23,573 nt of DNA from Cladosporium sp. IMV 00045 (taxonomy: Eukaryota; Ascomycota; Dothideomycetes; Cladosporiales; Cladosporiaceae): positions 1 through 23,573 of the forward strand of contig MSJI02000053.1 in assembly GCA_001931905.2 (NCBI GenBank), given 5' to 3'. A model generated the notes under the pieces. That model was not told the origin of the DNA. It was given only the letters and a program-made list of their open reading frames with translations, and made no database searches. A program made the translations under genes and the position numbers. Positions 1-9,207 of the stretch are shown here, one piece after another; position 1 is the first letter of the stretch; every line of letters starts with the position of its first letter.

Positions 1-58
1 AAGCAGCTTCCAGACTGCGGCTCCGTCGATCTCGCTCGTGTGAGCCTTTCCGCCATCC

Positions 59-3000
59 ATGGCAAGGGTAAACGACATCCCTGCTCCTGCAGGCGCACAG
101 CAAGCCACATCCCCAGATCCCGACGGTGACATCCACCTGCAAGTCACCTCGACCACCACCTCGCCCGGAACGACCGACTATAGCAGCGATGTGTCTGCGC
201 TGACCTCGCCCGACCCTTCGTTCTCTTTGTCCCCTCAGCAGCCCGTCGAGCAGCGAAACCAAGCACCTGGAATTCCCGATCGGAGGAAGAGTGTCCGCCC
301 GAGCAGTCGCTCTCAAAGTCGTCGGGCCAGTCGTCAAGAAGCCAGAAAAAGCAAGGCATCCCCAATTAGCCTAAGCATCGCCAACATGAGCAATGAAATG
401 AAGCTGCGGGATGAGGATGAGTCGCCCACAGAAAAGCCGGTATGTTATATGCGTTGGTTGGAATGAATCTATATCAAAACACCGCTCAAAAGCTAACCTT
501 GACCCCGCATAGGATGCATTTGAAGATGCCGTAGACACACCTCGAGCAAACGGCGACAGCGACAGCAAGCAAGATGATAATACTGAACAGAACCCCGAGG
601 CCCAGGGTCTGGGTATACAAGGCGCGAGCTCCCCGCATAGCGATGGCGGTGAAACAAAGAAAGAAGACGCACAACCAGAAAACATGGCAGGATCGCACTC
701 GAGAAACGAGTCGCAGACTTCAAACAACCCACCTCTCGAGGTAGAACCGCCTACACCCACAGGGCCAAACCCTGCCAATACTGGCGCTCTCGATTCAGCA
801 GCACCTGGGGCGTTCCCATCGGAGCCATCCTCACCTTCCAAGTCCTCGTCGACACAGCGAAACTCCACGACCGCACCACAAAAGCCTTTCCATGGCAGAC
901 AGCGCAGTGTCTCGCCGAGATTTCCTGTCAACGTCAGCCAGCCTGTTCCCAGCGATCTTGACCAAGTAGCACGAGAGACGCCGTCAGGCAGGCAATCACC
1001 TGTCAAGGAGTTGTTTCCAGACGCAAATGGGTCGGCCGCAACATCGCCTAGGAAGAACTCTTCTGGCAACATGTCTCCACCACCACAGCCCGGCAATCTG
1101 GCACGCAAAGCATCAAGCGGTCTCGGATCGTTCTTTGGGAGGATGGGCAGCATCCGCAAGGCACGATCGCCAGTCGCATCACGCTCAGAAGGCAGGCCAC
1201 TCGAGCGGAGAGGAACCGGCAGCTCAATGGCGTCTGCAGATGGCGCCAGGCTGGGATCTATCGCAGACGGTCCCGAAGACGACTTCAAGCCGAGCTTGAG
1301 AGACCGCTTTGCAACACTCAGAGCGCAAGAAGAGCATGGTCACGAGGAGGCGATCGAGGACGGTGATGGAGAAAGCGTTGCAAGGGAGTCTCTTGCTAGC
1401 CCGACCAAAGAACATCCCGAGACCAGGACAAGAAGAGCGTCGTCTCTGCTCAAGTCTCCACCAGTGGACCGCAAACTGCCTCCTGGAACTGCGTCTGGGA
1501 TGACAGCTGGACCTGCCGCAGAGTCTGCGCCTGTAGACTGGGACCTGTGGCAATCTTTGGTATATGAAGGACCTGCTGTTGTGCAGCGTACCGGTGGTGC
1601 AGAAATCGCCAAGGCGATCGCAAATGGCATCCCTCCTGCGATTCGAGGCGTTGTTTGGCAGGTTCTCGCAGACAGCAAGAGTGAAGATCTGGAAGCCTTG
1701 TACAAGACACTGAAAGCCAGAGGAACCGAAGCGGAACAGAGGCCTCCGTTGTCGCGAGGCAACTCCAGCTACGTCGGCCAAGGTGTCAACGAGAAGGAGA
1801 AGGAGTCTGCGATTTCCTCGCGCTCAAGTGTACACTCCGATTCATCAACGCCAGCCACTTCAACCCTCACATCTCCACCGCAGTCAGTGGACGGTGCCAG
1901 CTCTGAGTTGAAGACCAAGCTTCTTGCAGAGAAGCAAAAGCGGGACGCTGCGACTCTGGCCAAACTTGAAAAGACAATCAGACGTGATCTGGGCGCCCGC
2001 ACATCCTTCAGCAAATATGCACAGTCCGCTGGGCTTCAGGACGGCCTCTTCGGTCTGTGTAAATCATATGCTCTTTTCGACGAGGCAGTGGGCTACGCGC
2101 AAGGTATCAACTTCGTTGCCATGCCCCTACTTTTCAACATGAGCGAGGAGGAAGCCTTCACATTGCTTGTCCGGCTTATGCACAAGTACGACCTCCGCTC
2201 GCTGTTCGAACCCGAAATGCCTGGCCTTCACCTACACCTGTACAAATTTGAACGCTTGCTCGAAGATCTCGAACCTGCGTTGTACTGCCATCTCAAGAGA
2301 AGACACGTCACTCCCCAGCTCTACGCCACACAATGGTTCCTCACGCTTTTCGCTTATCGCTTCCCACTGCAGCTTGTCCTGAGGGTCTACGATCTGCTTT
2401 TCTCGGAAGGTTTGACGGCGATTCTCAAGTTCGGCATAGTCCTTATGCAACGCAACAAGACTGCTTTGTTGGAGATGAAGGATATGTCACAGATCACGAA
2501 CTTCCTGAAAGAGAAGCTCTTTGATGTTTACATCGACAAGTCGCCCTCGGCTTCCTCGCTGCTAGACTCAGGCTTCTTCGGCTCCGTATCGGGCGGCGCT
2601 GACAAGGAGCTCTACCGCGCCGATGAGATGGTCCACGACGCTACAGCGGTCGTCATAACCGAGGAGACACTGGCGCAATACACAGCCGAATGGGAAGAAT
2701 CCCAACGCCTGGCCAAAGAAACAGAGCAGGAACTCGAAACCCTCCGCTCCAGCAACACGCACCTGACCTCCTATGTCCGAACTCTGGAAGAGCGCGCGCA
2801 GCAACACGACGTCGAGCACGTCAACATGGCCTCAGACATGGTGCGGTTGAAAATGGACAACGACACGCTCGCGGACGACAACGAAGGCTTGAAAGTGCAG
2901 GTCGTCGAGTTCCAGAAAATGGTCGACCAGCAGCCCGCCGAGGTTGAGGAGAAACTCAAGGCGGAGATGGACCGCATCATGCAGCGCAACATCGAGGTGC

Positions 3001-3209
3001 AGAATGAGAACCGCGCCCTCAAGGAGGAGTTGGATGAGATGGAGAGGGAGTTCGTTAACGCTAAGATGATGCATGCGCAGGTAGGGATGGATCCCCTCAA
3101 GTGCGTTATAAGACGCTCGTTGCTGACTATCATTTCACAGACGCTCTCCGATCACGACTCCCTCAAGCAGCGCCTGGCCAGTGTTCAATCGATGCTGAAC
3201 TCCAAGTAG
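59..3209 (+). CDS. GYP5: Gyp5-like TBC-domain Rab GTPase-activating protein
   Basis: Three exons: 59-439, 513-3080, 3141-3209, giving 1005 residues. The ATG at 59 has a good context, and an in-frame TGA at 41-43 fixes the start. Residues 1 to about 480 are Ser/Pro-rich and probably disordered. The TBC domain covers roughly 498-720, opening with NGIPPAIRGVVW. The arginine-finger segment IRRDLGART has Arg623, and the glutamine-finger segment YAQG has Gln657. A long coiled coil runs from about 844 to the end. This order (disordered N-terminus, TBC, C-terminal coiled coil) is that of yeast Gyp5/Gyl1, which stimulates GTP hydrolysis by Rabs such as Ypt1/Sec4 in ER-Golgi and polarised secretion. 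The family is seen; the exact Rab is inferred. Intron 2 is 60 nt with no stop, so its retention would add 20 residues inside the coiled coil. A related Evi5-type GAP is the main alternative. Confidence 0.9.
440..512 (+). other. Intron 1 of the GYP5-like gene
   Basis: 73-nt intron with donor GTATGT at 440, branch-like CTAAC at 493-497 and acceptor ATAG ending at 512. Removal joins codon 127 to GAT GCA TTT in phase 0 and leads directly into the long downstream frame. Confidence 0.9.
3081..3140 (+). other. Intron 2 of the GYP5-like gene (length divisible by three)
   Basis: Donor GTAGGG at 3081, branch-like CTGAC at 3123-3127, acceptor TTTCACAG ending at 3140. It has 60 nt and no in-frame stop, so spliced and unspliced messages both keep the frame. 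Splicing restores an uninterrupted coiled coil, which favours removal. The internal donor-like GTGCGT at 3101 would give a 40-nt intron and break the frame. Confidence 0.7.
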
Positions 3210-4093
3210 AGCCGCTCAGTCCCATCATCTCGCAAACAGGAAATGCGAATGTCTCCACAATCCTCCGGCCTTTGTGATTTGCCCTTTTGTACAGAATCAA
3301 TCCCTATACCCCGAATATCAACCACCCTGCGGAATCTTTATTATGGCTTTTTCACCAATCTTTTTCATCACCATCACTCTATCTACCAGCGTTCACGAAT
3401 ACGGATGTCAGCGGCAGGGTCCGCTGGATCAACTTGGAAGGCTTTGCGCGCTGGTTTGGTTCTTCTTTTTCCGAGTCTTTCACTGCTAGACGCTGTTGCT
3501 ATGAGGTCCGAACATGGGGATACACGGCAGGCACGGATCATCGGCGCACGCATAGCTGGCATGTTGTTAGATGCTCTTCTGGTTTGCATACCCTTCGAGG
3601 AAATTGGAGGTTGGGGGTTTAGGACGCCCTTGCCTGGACTTGTTTTCTTGTTGAATGCATTGGGTTTGCTTTGGTATATCATGAGGTTCATTTGTTTCAT
3701 CGTGCTTTTTGTCTCTCAATCACTGCATTCCTGTCGGCATTTTTTCCTTCGTCCCATGAGCTGACGGGTTGTCGATTGCTTCCTGCTGAAGTTTGATAGA
3801 CGTTCAATTCTGTCACGAGGCTCTTGCCACTTCGTCACGGCGGGCAGCAGCAAACACCACACAAAGCTGGTTCTATCCCATATTGACCATTCTCGACATG
3901 TGGCTGGGTTACATCACCCTCGCAAACGGTGGACGCCATGCCATTATGATCTGAATCTTTCGTGTCCAATACGTGTATCTCCTAACACACTCAATATTCG
4001 CTTTCTTGCTCTCATTCCCAACACCGCCACCAGCAGCTCAAACTTCCGCATCAACACCTGAATCCAACAAGCAAACCCGTTACTTGAAAAACG
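3210..4093. other. Intergenic: 3' UTR of GYP5-like gene and leader of the next small gene
   Basis: No convincing gene. A 173-codon open frame at 3243-3764 (+) lies in T-rich DNA directly after the GYP5 stop, has no recognisable domain and poor codon bias, and is probably 3' UTR. The last 120 bases, from about 3975, become CT- and CAAC-rich, like a fungal core promoter and 5' leader, and end in an A at -3 before the ATG at 4094. Confidence 0.6.
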
Positions 4094-4474
4094 ATGGACT
4101 GCCACATCCTCTTCGCCGGTATCCATTCTCCCCCTGTCCTTCCCAAACCCACAGATCTCTGACGGAAACCTTCCGTAGAACTCGACGCCTTCATCATAGC
4201 CAACGAATGCGACTTCGCCCATTCCGCCGACTCGCCATCGTTGGCAAAATGTGATTCTCTGAGCGGTTTGAAGAGTAAGAATGAAGTTGGAGACTCGGCC
4301 GCAATTATTGAGGGGATGTTGGCGAGGGGTTGTGGGAGGGAGATGGTTGGTTCTGGAAGGGTTGGTGGTAATGCTCATGAGGAGGAGGAGGAGGAAGGAG
4401 AGGAGGGGGATGTGCGGAGCGAGGAGTCTTGTTATGGATATGATGGGGTGGTGGATTTACTTGCCTGTCGGTGA
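4094..4474 (+). CDS. Probable small spliced gene, unknown function
   Basis: Not recognised. The ATG at 4094 has A at -3 and G at +4, and an in-frame TGA at 4085-4087 prevents an earlier start. Exon 1 is 4094-4118 and exon 2 is 4179-4474. The 60-nt intron has donor GTATCC, branch-like CTGAC and acceptor CGTAG, and removing it deletes the only in-frame stop. The 106-residue product starts MDCHILFAELDAFIIANECD, then has a Gly-rich middle and an acidic stretch with six consecutive Glu. Codons flanking the intron mostly end in C, as in the neighbouring genes, which supports coding; the Gly/Glu-rich 3' part is less biased. No signal peptide or membrane span is seen. The upstream CT-rich leader also supports a gene. 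The alternative is a chance frame, or the 144-codon antisense frame at 3944-4378, whose codon use is worse. The product's role is unknown. Confidence 0.45.
4119..4178 (+). other. Putative intron of the small gene
   Basis: GTATCC donor (weak), CTGAC branch-like element and TAG acceptor; 60 nt. Splicing joins GCC G to AA CTC, giving Ala-Glu-Leu-Asp. Without splicing the frame hits TGA followed by CGG. The nearer CCACAG acceptor at 4154 leaves that stop in place. Confidence 0.45.
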
Positions 4475-4832
4475 GAGGCTCGCAGCCAGTGCCGATTTGC
4501 TCGAGGCGCGTGTATGCATGGTATGGGCGTAGCTTGGGGTTTGAACCTTAGAAATCTGAAAGTGGAGTTGAGATTGGAAACACTTTTAATGTTCTGTTTC
4601 TTTGCAATTTGGAAACGTTTGCATGTGTATGTACTGCTACATGATGGAAAGCCACGAAATTTATATGCAAGGAGTGTCGTGAAGTCAAAAAGGGGATGTC
4701 GTCTCGTTGAACAGGAAGGAAAGAGGGAGGAAGATTGCAAGTAGATCAGTCAGTGCTTTGATGCTCTCTCGGACTTCTGATCAGTCAGTGGCATGCCGTA
4801 GTCCGAATGCCGTGGTCTTCGTCGCTTGCTTT
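4475..4832. other. Convergent intergenic region
   Basis: 358 bp between the ends of the small + strand gene and the - strand surface protein. I see no gene, repeat or structured element. It is probably made of the two 3' UTRs and terminator sequence. Confidence 0.5.
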
Positions 4833-7292
4833 CTAGAACCACTTGAAAGACCTAGCATGGCGCCTCTCGTAAGGCGCAGGAGGCGCGGTTCCTTCATCAG
4901 CGCTGTCTTCTGGCGATGCTTCCGTATCGGCAGCCTCGGGACTTTGGCTCTCTCCCTCAGCTCCCTCGTCGTTTGCAGGGGTAGTGGCCGAATTGTCGTC
5001 AGAAGGTGCATCGCTCTCGCTGGTTTCAGCGCTGGACTCTCCCGCAGACCCGTATCCATATTGAGTTTCGCCTTCGCCTCCCTCGGTGCTTGCTTCAGGT
5101 GTCTCGTTTGAACCGGCCTCGGGGCTGTCTGGAGAAGCGTCGACGTCGGTGCCTTCATCGCTTGCCTCAGAGGAATCAGATGCTGGAGTTGTAGATTCAT
5201 CGCCCTCGCCCTCGCTCTCCGGGGAATCAGTCGGCTGTGGAGAGGCCTCGACGCCGGTGGCTGCGCTGCTTTCCTCGGCACTGCTGCCGGTTGGGCCAGG
5301 TTCTGGCCCGCTGGTGATGGCGGCTGTAGAAGAAGAAGGAACCGGGGCGGAGCCAGACGGGGCGATTGAATTGCTGTTACCTGCTGGGTAAAGTCCAGAT
5401 GATTCGGAGGCTTCAGCGTCAGGAGAGCCGGTCGGGCTGCTCTCACTTCCCGCCACATCAACCGTCTGCGTACCGATGGGGACCACAGAGGACACAACGC
5501 CGCCCTCTTCAATGAGAGTGGAGTAGCTAATCGCGGTCGAGATGGGGATACGGCTGTACTGGTCCGACAAGGTACTCACGATCGTCGTGTATCCAGTGGA
5601 AGTTCCAACGAGGACCACACTCGTAGCCGAGCCTCCTTCCTCGGTGATTGTCGTATACTGAGTCTCGGTTGCAACGTCGGTCGCGATAGGGACGACGCTC
5701 GAGCTGTCGGGAGTCTCGTCGACCTGGGTTGAGTATGCCGTTTGAGTCTCGATGGCCACGACGCTTGTTGCGGCGCCGCCGTCGAGAGTCATTGTCGAGT
5801 ACAGAATCTCGGTTCCAATAGGGATTTCGCTTGTAACGCCTGCGCCGGTGCTCAAAATAGTCGAGTATTGGGTCGAAGTGGCCATGGGGATTTCGGTCGT
5901 CGAATCCCCATTGACTTGAGTTGAGTACTCGGTCACAGTGCTAACCGGGACGCTACCGCTTGCTTCGGAGATCTGTTCATCCTCGCCGCTGACCTCAGAA
6001 GTTGCAGTAGCAGCGCTTCCACTGCGTGTGATGGTGATGTCGGCGCTACTTGCAAGCTCTGCGGTCGATGTCAGAGCTGACTCGATCGCTGAGCTGCCTG
6101 TTCCAGAAGGAGCGATGATAGAGCTGTTTCCACCAGGCGCTGGGTAAGACACATCACTGGGGCTTGAAGGAGCAGTGCTTTCGGGCGATTCACTATCAGC
6201 CGTGGCCGAGGTCATGATCGACTCTCCGCCATCCTGTCCAGCTGATGAAGGTGCCTCGACGCCTGTGCTGGATGCAAGCTCTGCGGTCGAGGTCAGAATT
6301 GACTCACTCGCGGGGCTGCCGGTGCCTGACGGGGCGATGTTTGTGCTGTTGCCTTGTGGGGCTGGGTATGGCACTGACGAGCTGCTCATCTCAGGCGATA
6401 CTTCGCTCGAGCTGGCTGGGGACGAGGTGATAGCAACAGTGCTAGCCTCAGAAATAGGAGCGCTGCTCATTTCGGATGAGACCTCGCTGGAAGCGGACGG
6501 AGGCGAAGATTGAGTGATCGTAATCGTGATCTCAGCTCCGTTAGCTTCAGTGGAGGTCTGGAGTAAAGTCGTTGATGGCGAGCCAACTCCAGATGTTCCA
6601 GTGCCGGAGCCCGAAGGCGCGATTGACGTCTCATTTCCGCCGGGGACCGGGTAGGGAGGAGCGGCGGAGCTGCCTTCAGGAGAGACTTGGCTAGCAGAGG
6701 GCTGCGCGTTGGAAACAGTTGAAGCTCCAGAGCCTCCACTGCCTTGAGTAATTGTCACAATCGATGGGCCGCCACCAGATCCTCCCTCCGAGCCTCCATC
6801 AGATCCTCCGGCTTGCTGGGTCACAGTCACAACGCTGCCTTGCCCTTCGCCGCCAGCCGCTTGCGTTTCCGTGGTAGTTTGAGTGATAGTAATCTGCGCT
6901 TGTGCAGGCGCGGTTTCTGTGACAGTAATTCGGCCAGCGCCAGATTCTGCTTCTGCGGTTTCGGTAACAGTAACGTAGCCGCCGCCTTCGCCCGTCTGAG
7001 TCTCGGTAATGGTCGAAGTATCGGTGATGGTGATCGTAGCTTGACCAGAGCCGCCAGCAGCTCCGCTCTCTGTTATCGTGGTCGTTTCTGTAATCGTAGC
7101 CTCACCGCCAGCAGTGGCAGTCTGCGTGATCGTGATAGTTGTGGTGGAGCCCGAGTATCCAGAGTCGTCTCCGCAAGGGCAGAGGTCTTCCTGGGGGAGG
7201 GCCTCGCGCTTGTTAGGCGCGAAGGGAGTCCAGCGAGCATCGACGAAAGCGAAGGAAGCTACCGAAGCCGCAGCAATGCTGTGGAGTCTCAT
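4833..7292 (-). CDS. Secreted Ser/Thr-rich repeat protein (cell-surface or adhesin-like)
   Basis: Intronless, 819 residues; the leader before the ATG is CAA-rich. Residues 1-19 form a signal peptide ending VDA. A Kex2-type dibasic site, Lys28-Arg29, is followed by Glu-Ala, as in pro-regions trimmed by Kex2 and then a dipeptidyl aminopeptidase. The only two cysteines are C38 and C40. Residues about 49-190 are Thr/Ile/Val strands of the ITITQT and VTVTET type separated by Gly-rich linkers. Four modules of the form YPxPxGN...IAPSG carry N-glycosylation sequons in three of the four. Seven tandem units occupy 454-609. Residues about 640-805 are acidic Ser/Glu/Pro-rich. The end is ERRHARSFKWF, with a second dibasic site. 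No GPI signal is visible, so the protein may be secreted or wall-associated. Heavy O-glycosylation is expected. The surface role is inferred from composition only; no catalytic domain is seen. Confidence 0.85.
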   Translation of the reverse strand: MRLHSIAAASVASFAFVDARWTPFAPNKREALPQEDLCPCGDDSGYSGSTTTITITQTATAGGEATITETTTITESGAAGGSGQATITITDTSTITETQTGEGGGYVTVTETAEAESGAGRITVTETAPAQAQITITQTTTETQAAGGEGQGSVVTVTQQAGGSDGGSEGGSGGGPSIVTITQGSGGSGASTVSNAQPSASQVSPEGSSAAPPYPVPGGNETSIAPSGSGTGTSGVGSPSTTLLQTSTEANGAEITITITQSSPPSASSEVSSEMSSAPISEASTVAITSSPASSSEVSPEMSSSSVPYPAPQGNSTNIAPSGTGSPASESILTSTAELASSTGVEAPSSAGQDGGESIMTSATADSESPESTAPSSPSDVSYPAPGGNSSIIAPSGTGSSAIESALTSTAELASSADITITRSGSAATATSEVSGEDEQISEASGSVPVSTVTEYSTQVNGDSTTEIPMATSTQYSTILSTGAGVTSEIPIGTEILYSTMTLDGGAATSVVAIETQTAYSTQVDETPDSSSVVPIATDVATETQYTTITEEGGSATSVVLVGTSTGYTTIVSTLSDQYSRIPISTAISYSTLIEEGGVVSSVVPIGTQTVDVAGSESSPTGSPDAEASESSGLYPAGNSNSIAPSGSAPVPSSSTAAITSGPEPGPTGSSAEESSAATGVEASPQPTDSPESEGEGDESTTPASDSSEASDEGTDVDASPDSPEAGSNETPEASTEGGEGETQYGYGSAGESSAETSESDAPSDDNSATTPANDEGAEGESQSPEAADTEASPEDSADEGTAPPAPYERRHARSFKWF
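5466..5933 (-). repeat. Seven tandem repeats of about 22 residues in the surface protein
   Basis: Residues 454-609 divide into seven units of 20, 22, 22, 26, 22, 22 and 22 residues. Each starts x-x-Tyr-[Ser/Thr]-Thr and most close with a [Ile/Val]-Pro-[Ile/Met]-[Gly/Ala]-Thr motif, for example TQYSTI...EIPIGTE. Units 3 and 5 have Ala or Leu in place of the Pro. The units are degenerate at DNA level, so this is an old array rather than a recent expansion. Confidence 0.8.
6052..6369 (-). repeat. Duplicated YPAP/IAPSG/TAELASS module in the surface protein
   Basis: Two copies, about 222 bp apart (74 codons), begin on the + strand with the same 17 bases, GCAAGCTCTGCGGTCGA, at 6052 and 6274. They encode YPAPxGNS..IAPSGTGS followed by ES(I/A)LTSTAELASS. 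More divergent relatives of the YP...IAPSG part lie near 6611-6653 and 5351-5390. The pattern suggests internal tandem duplication by unequal recombination. Confidence 0.7.
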
Positions 7293-7940
7293 CTTGGTTG
7301 GTGTTCTTTAGATTTTGTTGAGTTTTGACGAGGCACCTGTGCCTTGAAACGAATGTATCGAAGAGAAATAAAAAGGCAAATGCAACTCACAGAGCGCAAA
7401 AAAACGAAATACAGAAAGATAGAAAAGAGTGCGGCTGCCAGAGCGCTTTGAGATGAGCGTGCAGAAGAAGATGTTGAATGTTCTTCGTCGACAGTCTTTA
7501 AGTACTTACGTTCATTCTGACCAGACTGAGGTCTAGACAAGTTCGCCCAGACGTCTTCAGTTTCATTGCTGGGGACGGTTAGTCGATGATACACCAAAGT
7601 CAAGAAGTTTTGTCTCATAGTGCGTCAATCCAGCATTCGATGTTTCTGAGGCAGGGATTCGATTGATGGGATGAAGTTGTACTCTCGTACTCGCGAACGG
7701 GGATACGCGGCTGCTGCCAAGAGATGAGGTCAAAGCAGGAGTTTCGAAACATGAAAGTAGCGACTTGCGACAAGTCCCGAATAATCAGTGCGTAACATCC
7801 TAGTCCTTTTTGCTAAACTGACCAGTGAGAAGAAGCCGGGAAAAAGTGAGACATCTTCAAGCGTCTGTCAGATTCACATTGTGACATGTAGACACGCGCT
7901 ACAAGCGACACAAAAGAGGCATTCTCGCAACGTCGCCGAA
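7293..7940. other. Promoter and leader of the surface-protein gene
   Basis: Lies between the deacetylase 3' end and the surface-protein start, both on the minus strand. Read on the minus strand, there is a possible 5' leader intron at 7390-7337 (GTGAGT to CACAG, 54 nt), though without a good branch site, and a second donor-like GTAAGT near 7510. A 109-codon open frame at 7289-7618 (-) covers the leader and is probably not coding. I see no clear TATA box. Confidence 0.4.
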
Positions 7941-9207
7941 TCAAGACCTCGGCCACACCTTCTTACCCGATATCCATGTCTGCAACACCTCGCCTACGTC
8001 ACTCAAGACGACAAAGTCCGCTCGCCTGCCACCCTCCAATTTCCCTCTGACACCATCGCCCATCAGCTCCGCGATATTCTCAGTCGCGCACCTCACAGCC
8101 TCGGCGACGCTGCAGCCACTCCATGTGATCAGGTTCTTGACGCACTCGCCCAACCCGGCACATCCCCCGATCAGCGTCTCTGTGCCTTCAATGACCACTC
8201 GAGACCCTTTCTTGGTCTGGTTGAAAGGGATCTGTGCGTGCCCGGGATAAGTGCCATCCGGCAGGCCAGCCAGTTCGATACTGTCGGTGATCACGATGCA
8301 TTTGCTCGGATTGGCGCGAAACAGCATGGTGGCTACAGATGGGTGCAAGTGGTTGCCGTCAGGGATGATGCTAAAGTATGGACTGGTGTGAAGAGCCGAA
8401 GGAGATGCTGTGACCAGACCCGCGAGACCTGGATCCCGATGATGCAGAGGTGCCATTGCGTTCAAGGTATGCGTTAGACAGCTCGCTCCTACTTTCACTG
8501 CAGCCATGCCTTGTGCGTAGCTTGCTGTGGAATGGCCCAAGGAAACGCGAATGCCTTTCCTCGTAAGATCCTCGACCAAGTCGGTAGAGTTCTCAAGCTC
8601 GGGCGCCAAGGTGACAAGCTTGAGGGTCTTGGATGACCTTGCAATAGACCCGTACACGTCTACCGGCGATCTGGAGGCATCATAAAAGAGAGAAGAGTTG
8701 TGTGCGCCTTTCTTGGTTGGGTGCAGGTAAGGACCTTCAGCATGCGCACCCAGTAGAGCGGCTGATTTCGGTATCGACCTGGGCTCTAGGAAGGGTAGAA
8801 TCTATAGATGCCACTTTAGTGGCTGTGATACCTTGATGTTGTAAGTTTTTGACATGCTGTACCTTCTTGAAGTCATCGCTCGAGACTGTTGGTATAGTGG
8901 CATAAAAAGCAGTGCAGCCAGTACTCGGGAGGTAGCTCGCGACCTCGACTAATTTCTGCGCGTAGCTCTCTTCGTCCTCGAAGTGGGTGAAATGGAACCC
9001 ACGCATGCCATTAGTTTGCAGCTCGATGAGTCCAGGTGCAATTATGGCACCACCCAGGTCGATCGTGTTCTGGCTGGAGGAAGGAGGCACCTCGTCCACC
9101 AGCAGGCCAGTGTCGTTTGATACGGCTAAGCGCTCACTCTCAACCAGCCTGCCGTCCCTGCACACACGGCAGTTTTTGAAGATTGTGATGTTGCTGCCAG
9201 CGGACAT
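7941..9207 (-). CDS. nagA: N-acetylglucosamine-6-phosphate deacetylase
   Basis: Two exons, 9207-8863 and 8801-7941, joined in phase 0, give 401 residues. The ATG at 9207 (MSAGSNITIF) has AAA before it and is preferred to the upstream in-frame ATG at 9240, which has a poor context. The protein converts GlcNAc-6-phosphate to glucosamine-6-phosphate and acetate in cytosolic aminosugar and chitin-monomer catabolism. Family landmarks in order: the N-terminal strand IIAPGLIELQTNG; HAEGPYLHPTKKGAHN with metal-ligand Glu137; LGHS with His205; THTLNAMAPLHHRDPG with His226; DGNHLHP; and ITDSIELAG with catalytic Asp288. All expected active-site positions are present and the length is normal. The other GlcNAc-pathway genes (kinase, deaminase, transporter) are absent from the window, so the gene is not in an intact Nag cluster here. 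Two GATA-type motifs lie about 115 bp upstream. Confidence 0.95.
8802..8862 (-). other. Intron of the deacetylase gene
   Basis: 61 nt on the minus strand, donor GTACAG after DDFKK, acceptor CTATAG. Without splicing the frame stops about 20 codons before the conserved HAEGP block is reached. Splicing yields ILPFLEPRSIPKSAALLGAH, which matches the usual spacing before that block. Confidence 0.9.

Noticed and set aside
3243..3764. 173-codon + strand frame with hydrophobic C-terminal half
   Set aside because: It follows the GYP5 stop directly in T-rich DNA, overlaps other frames of similar length and has no codon bias or recognisable domain; hydrophobicity follows from T-rich codons.
3944..4378. 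144-codon minus strand frame
   Set aside because: It is antisense to the small spliced gene, whose codon use and start context are better.
6744..7328. 194-codon + strand frame opposite the surface protein
   Set aside because: A mirror of the repetitive Ser/Thr/Gly codons on the minus strand, with no independent features.
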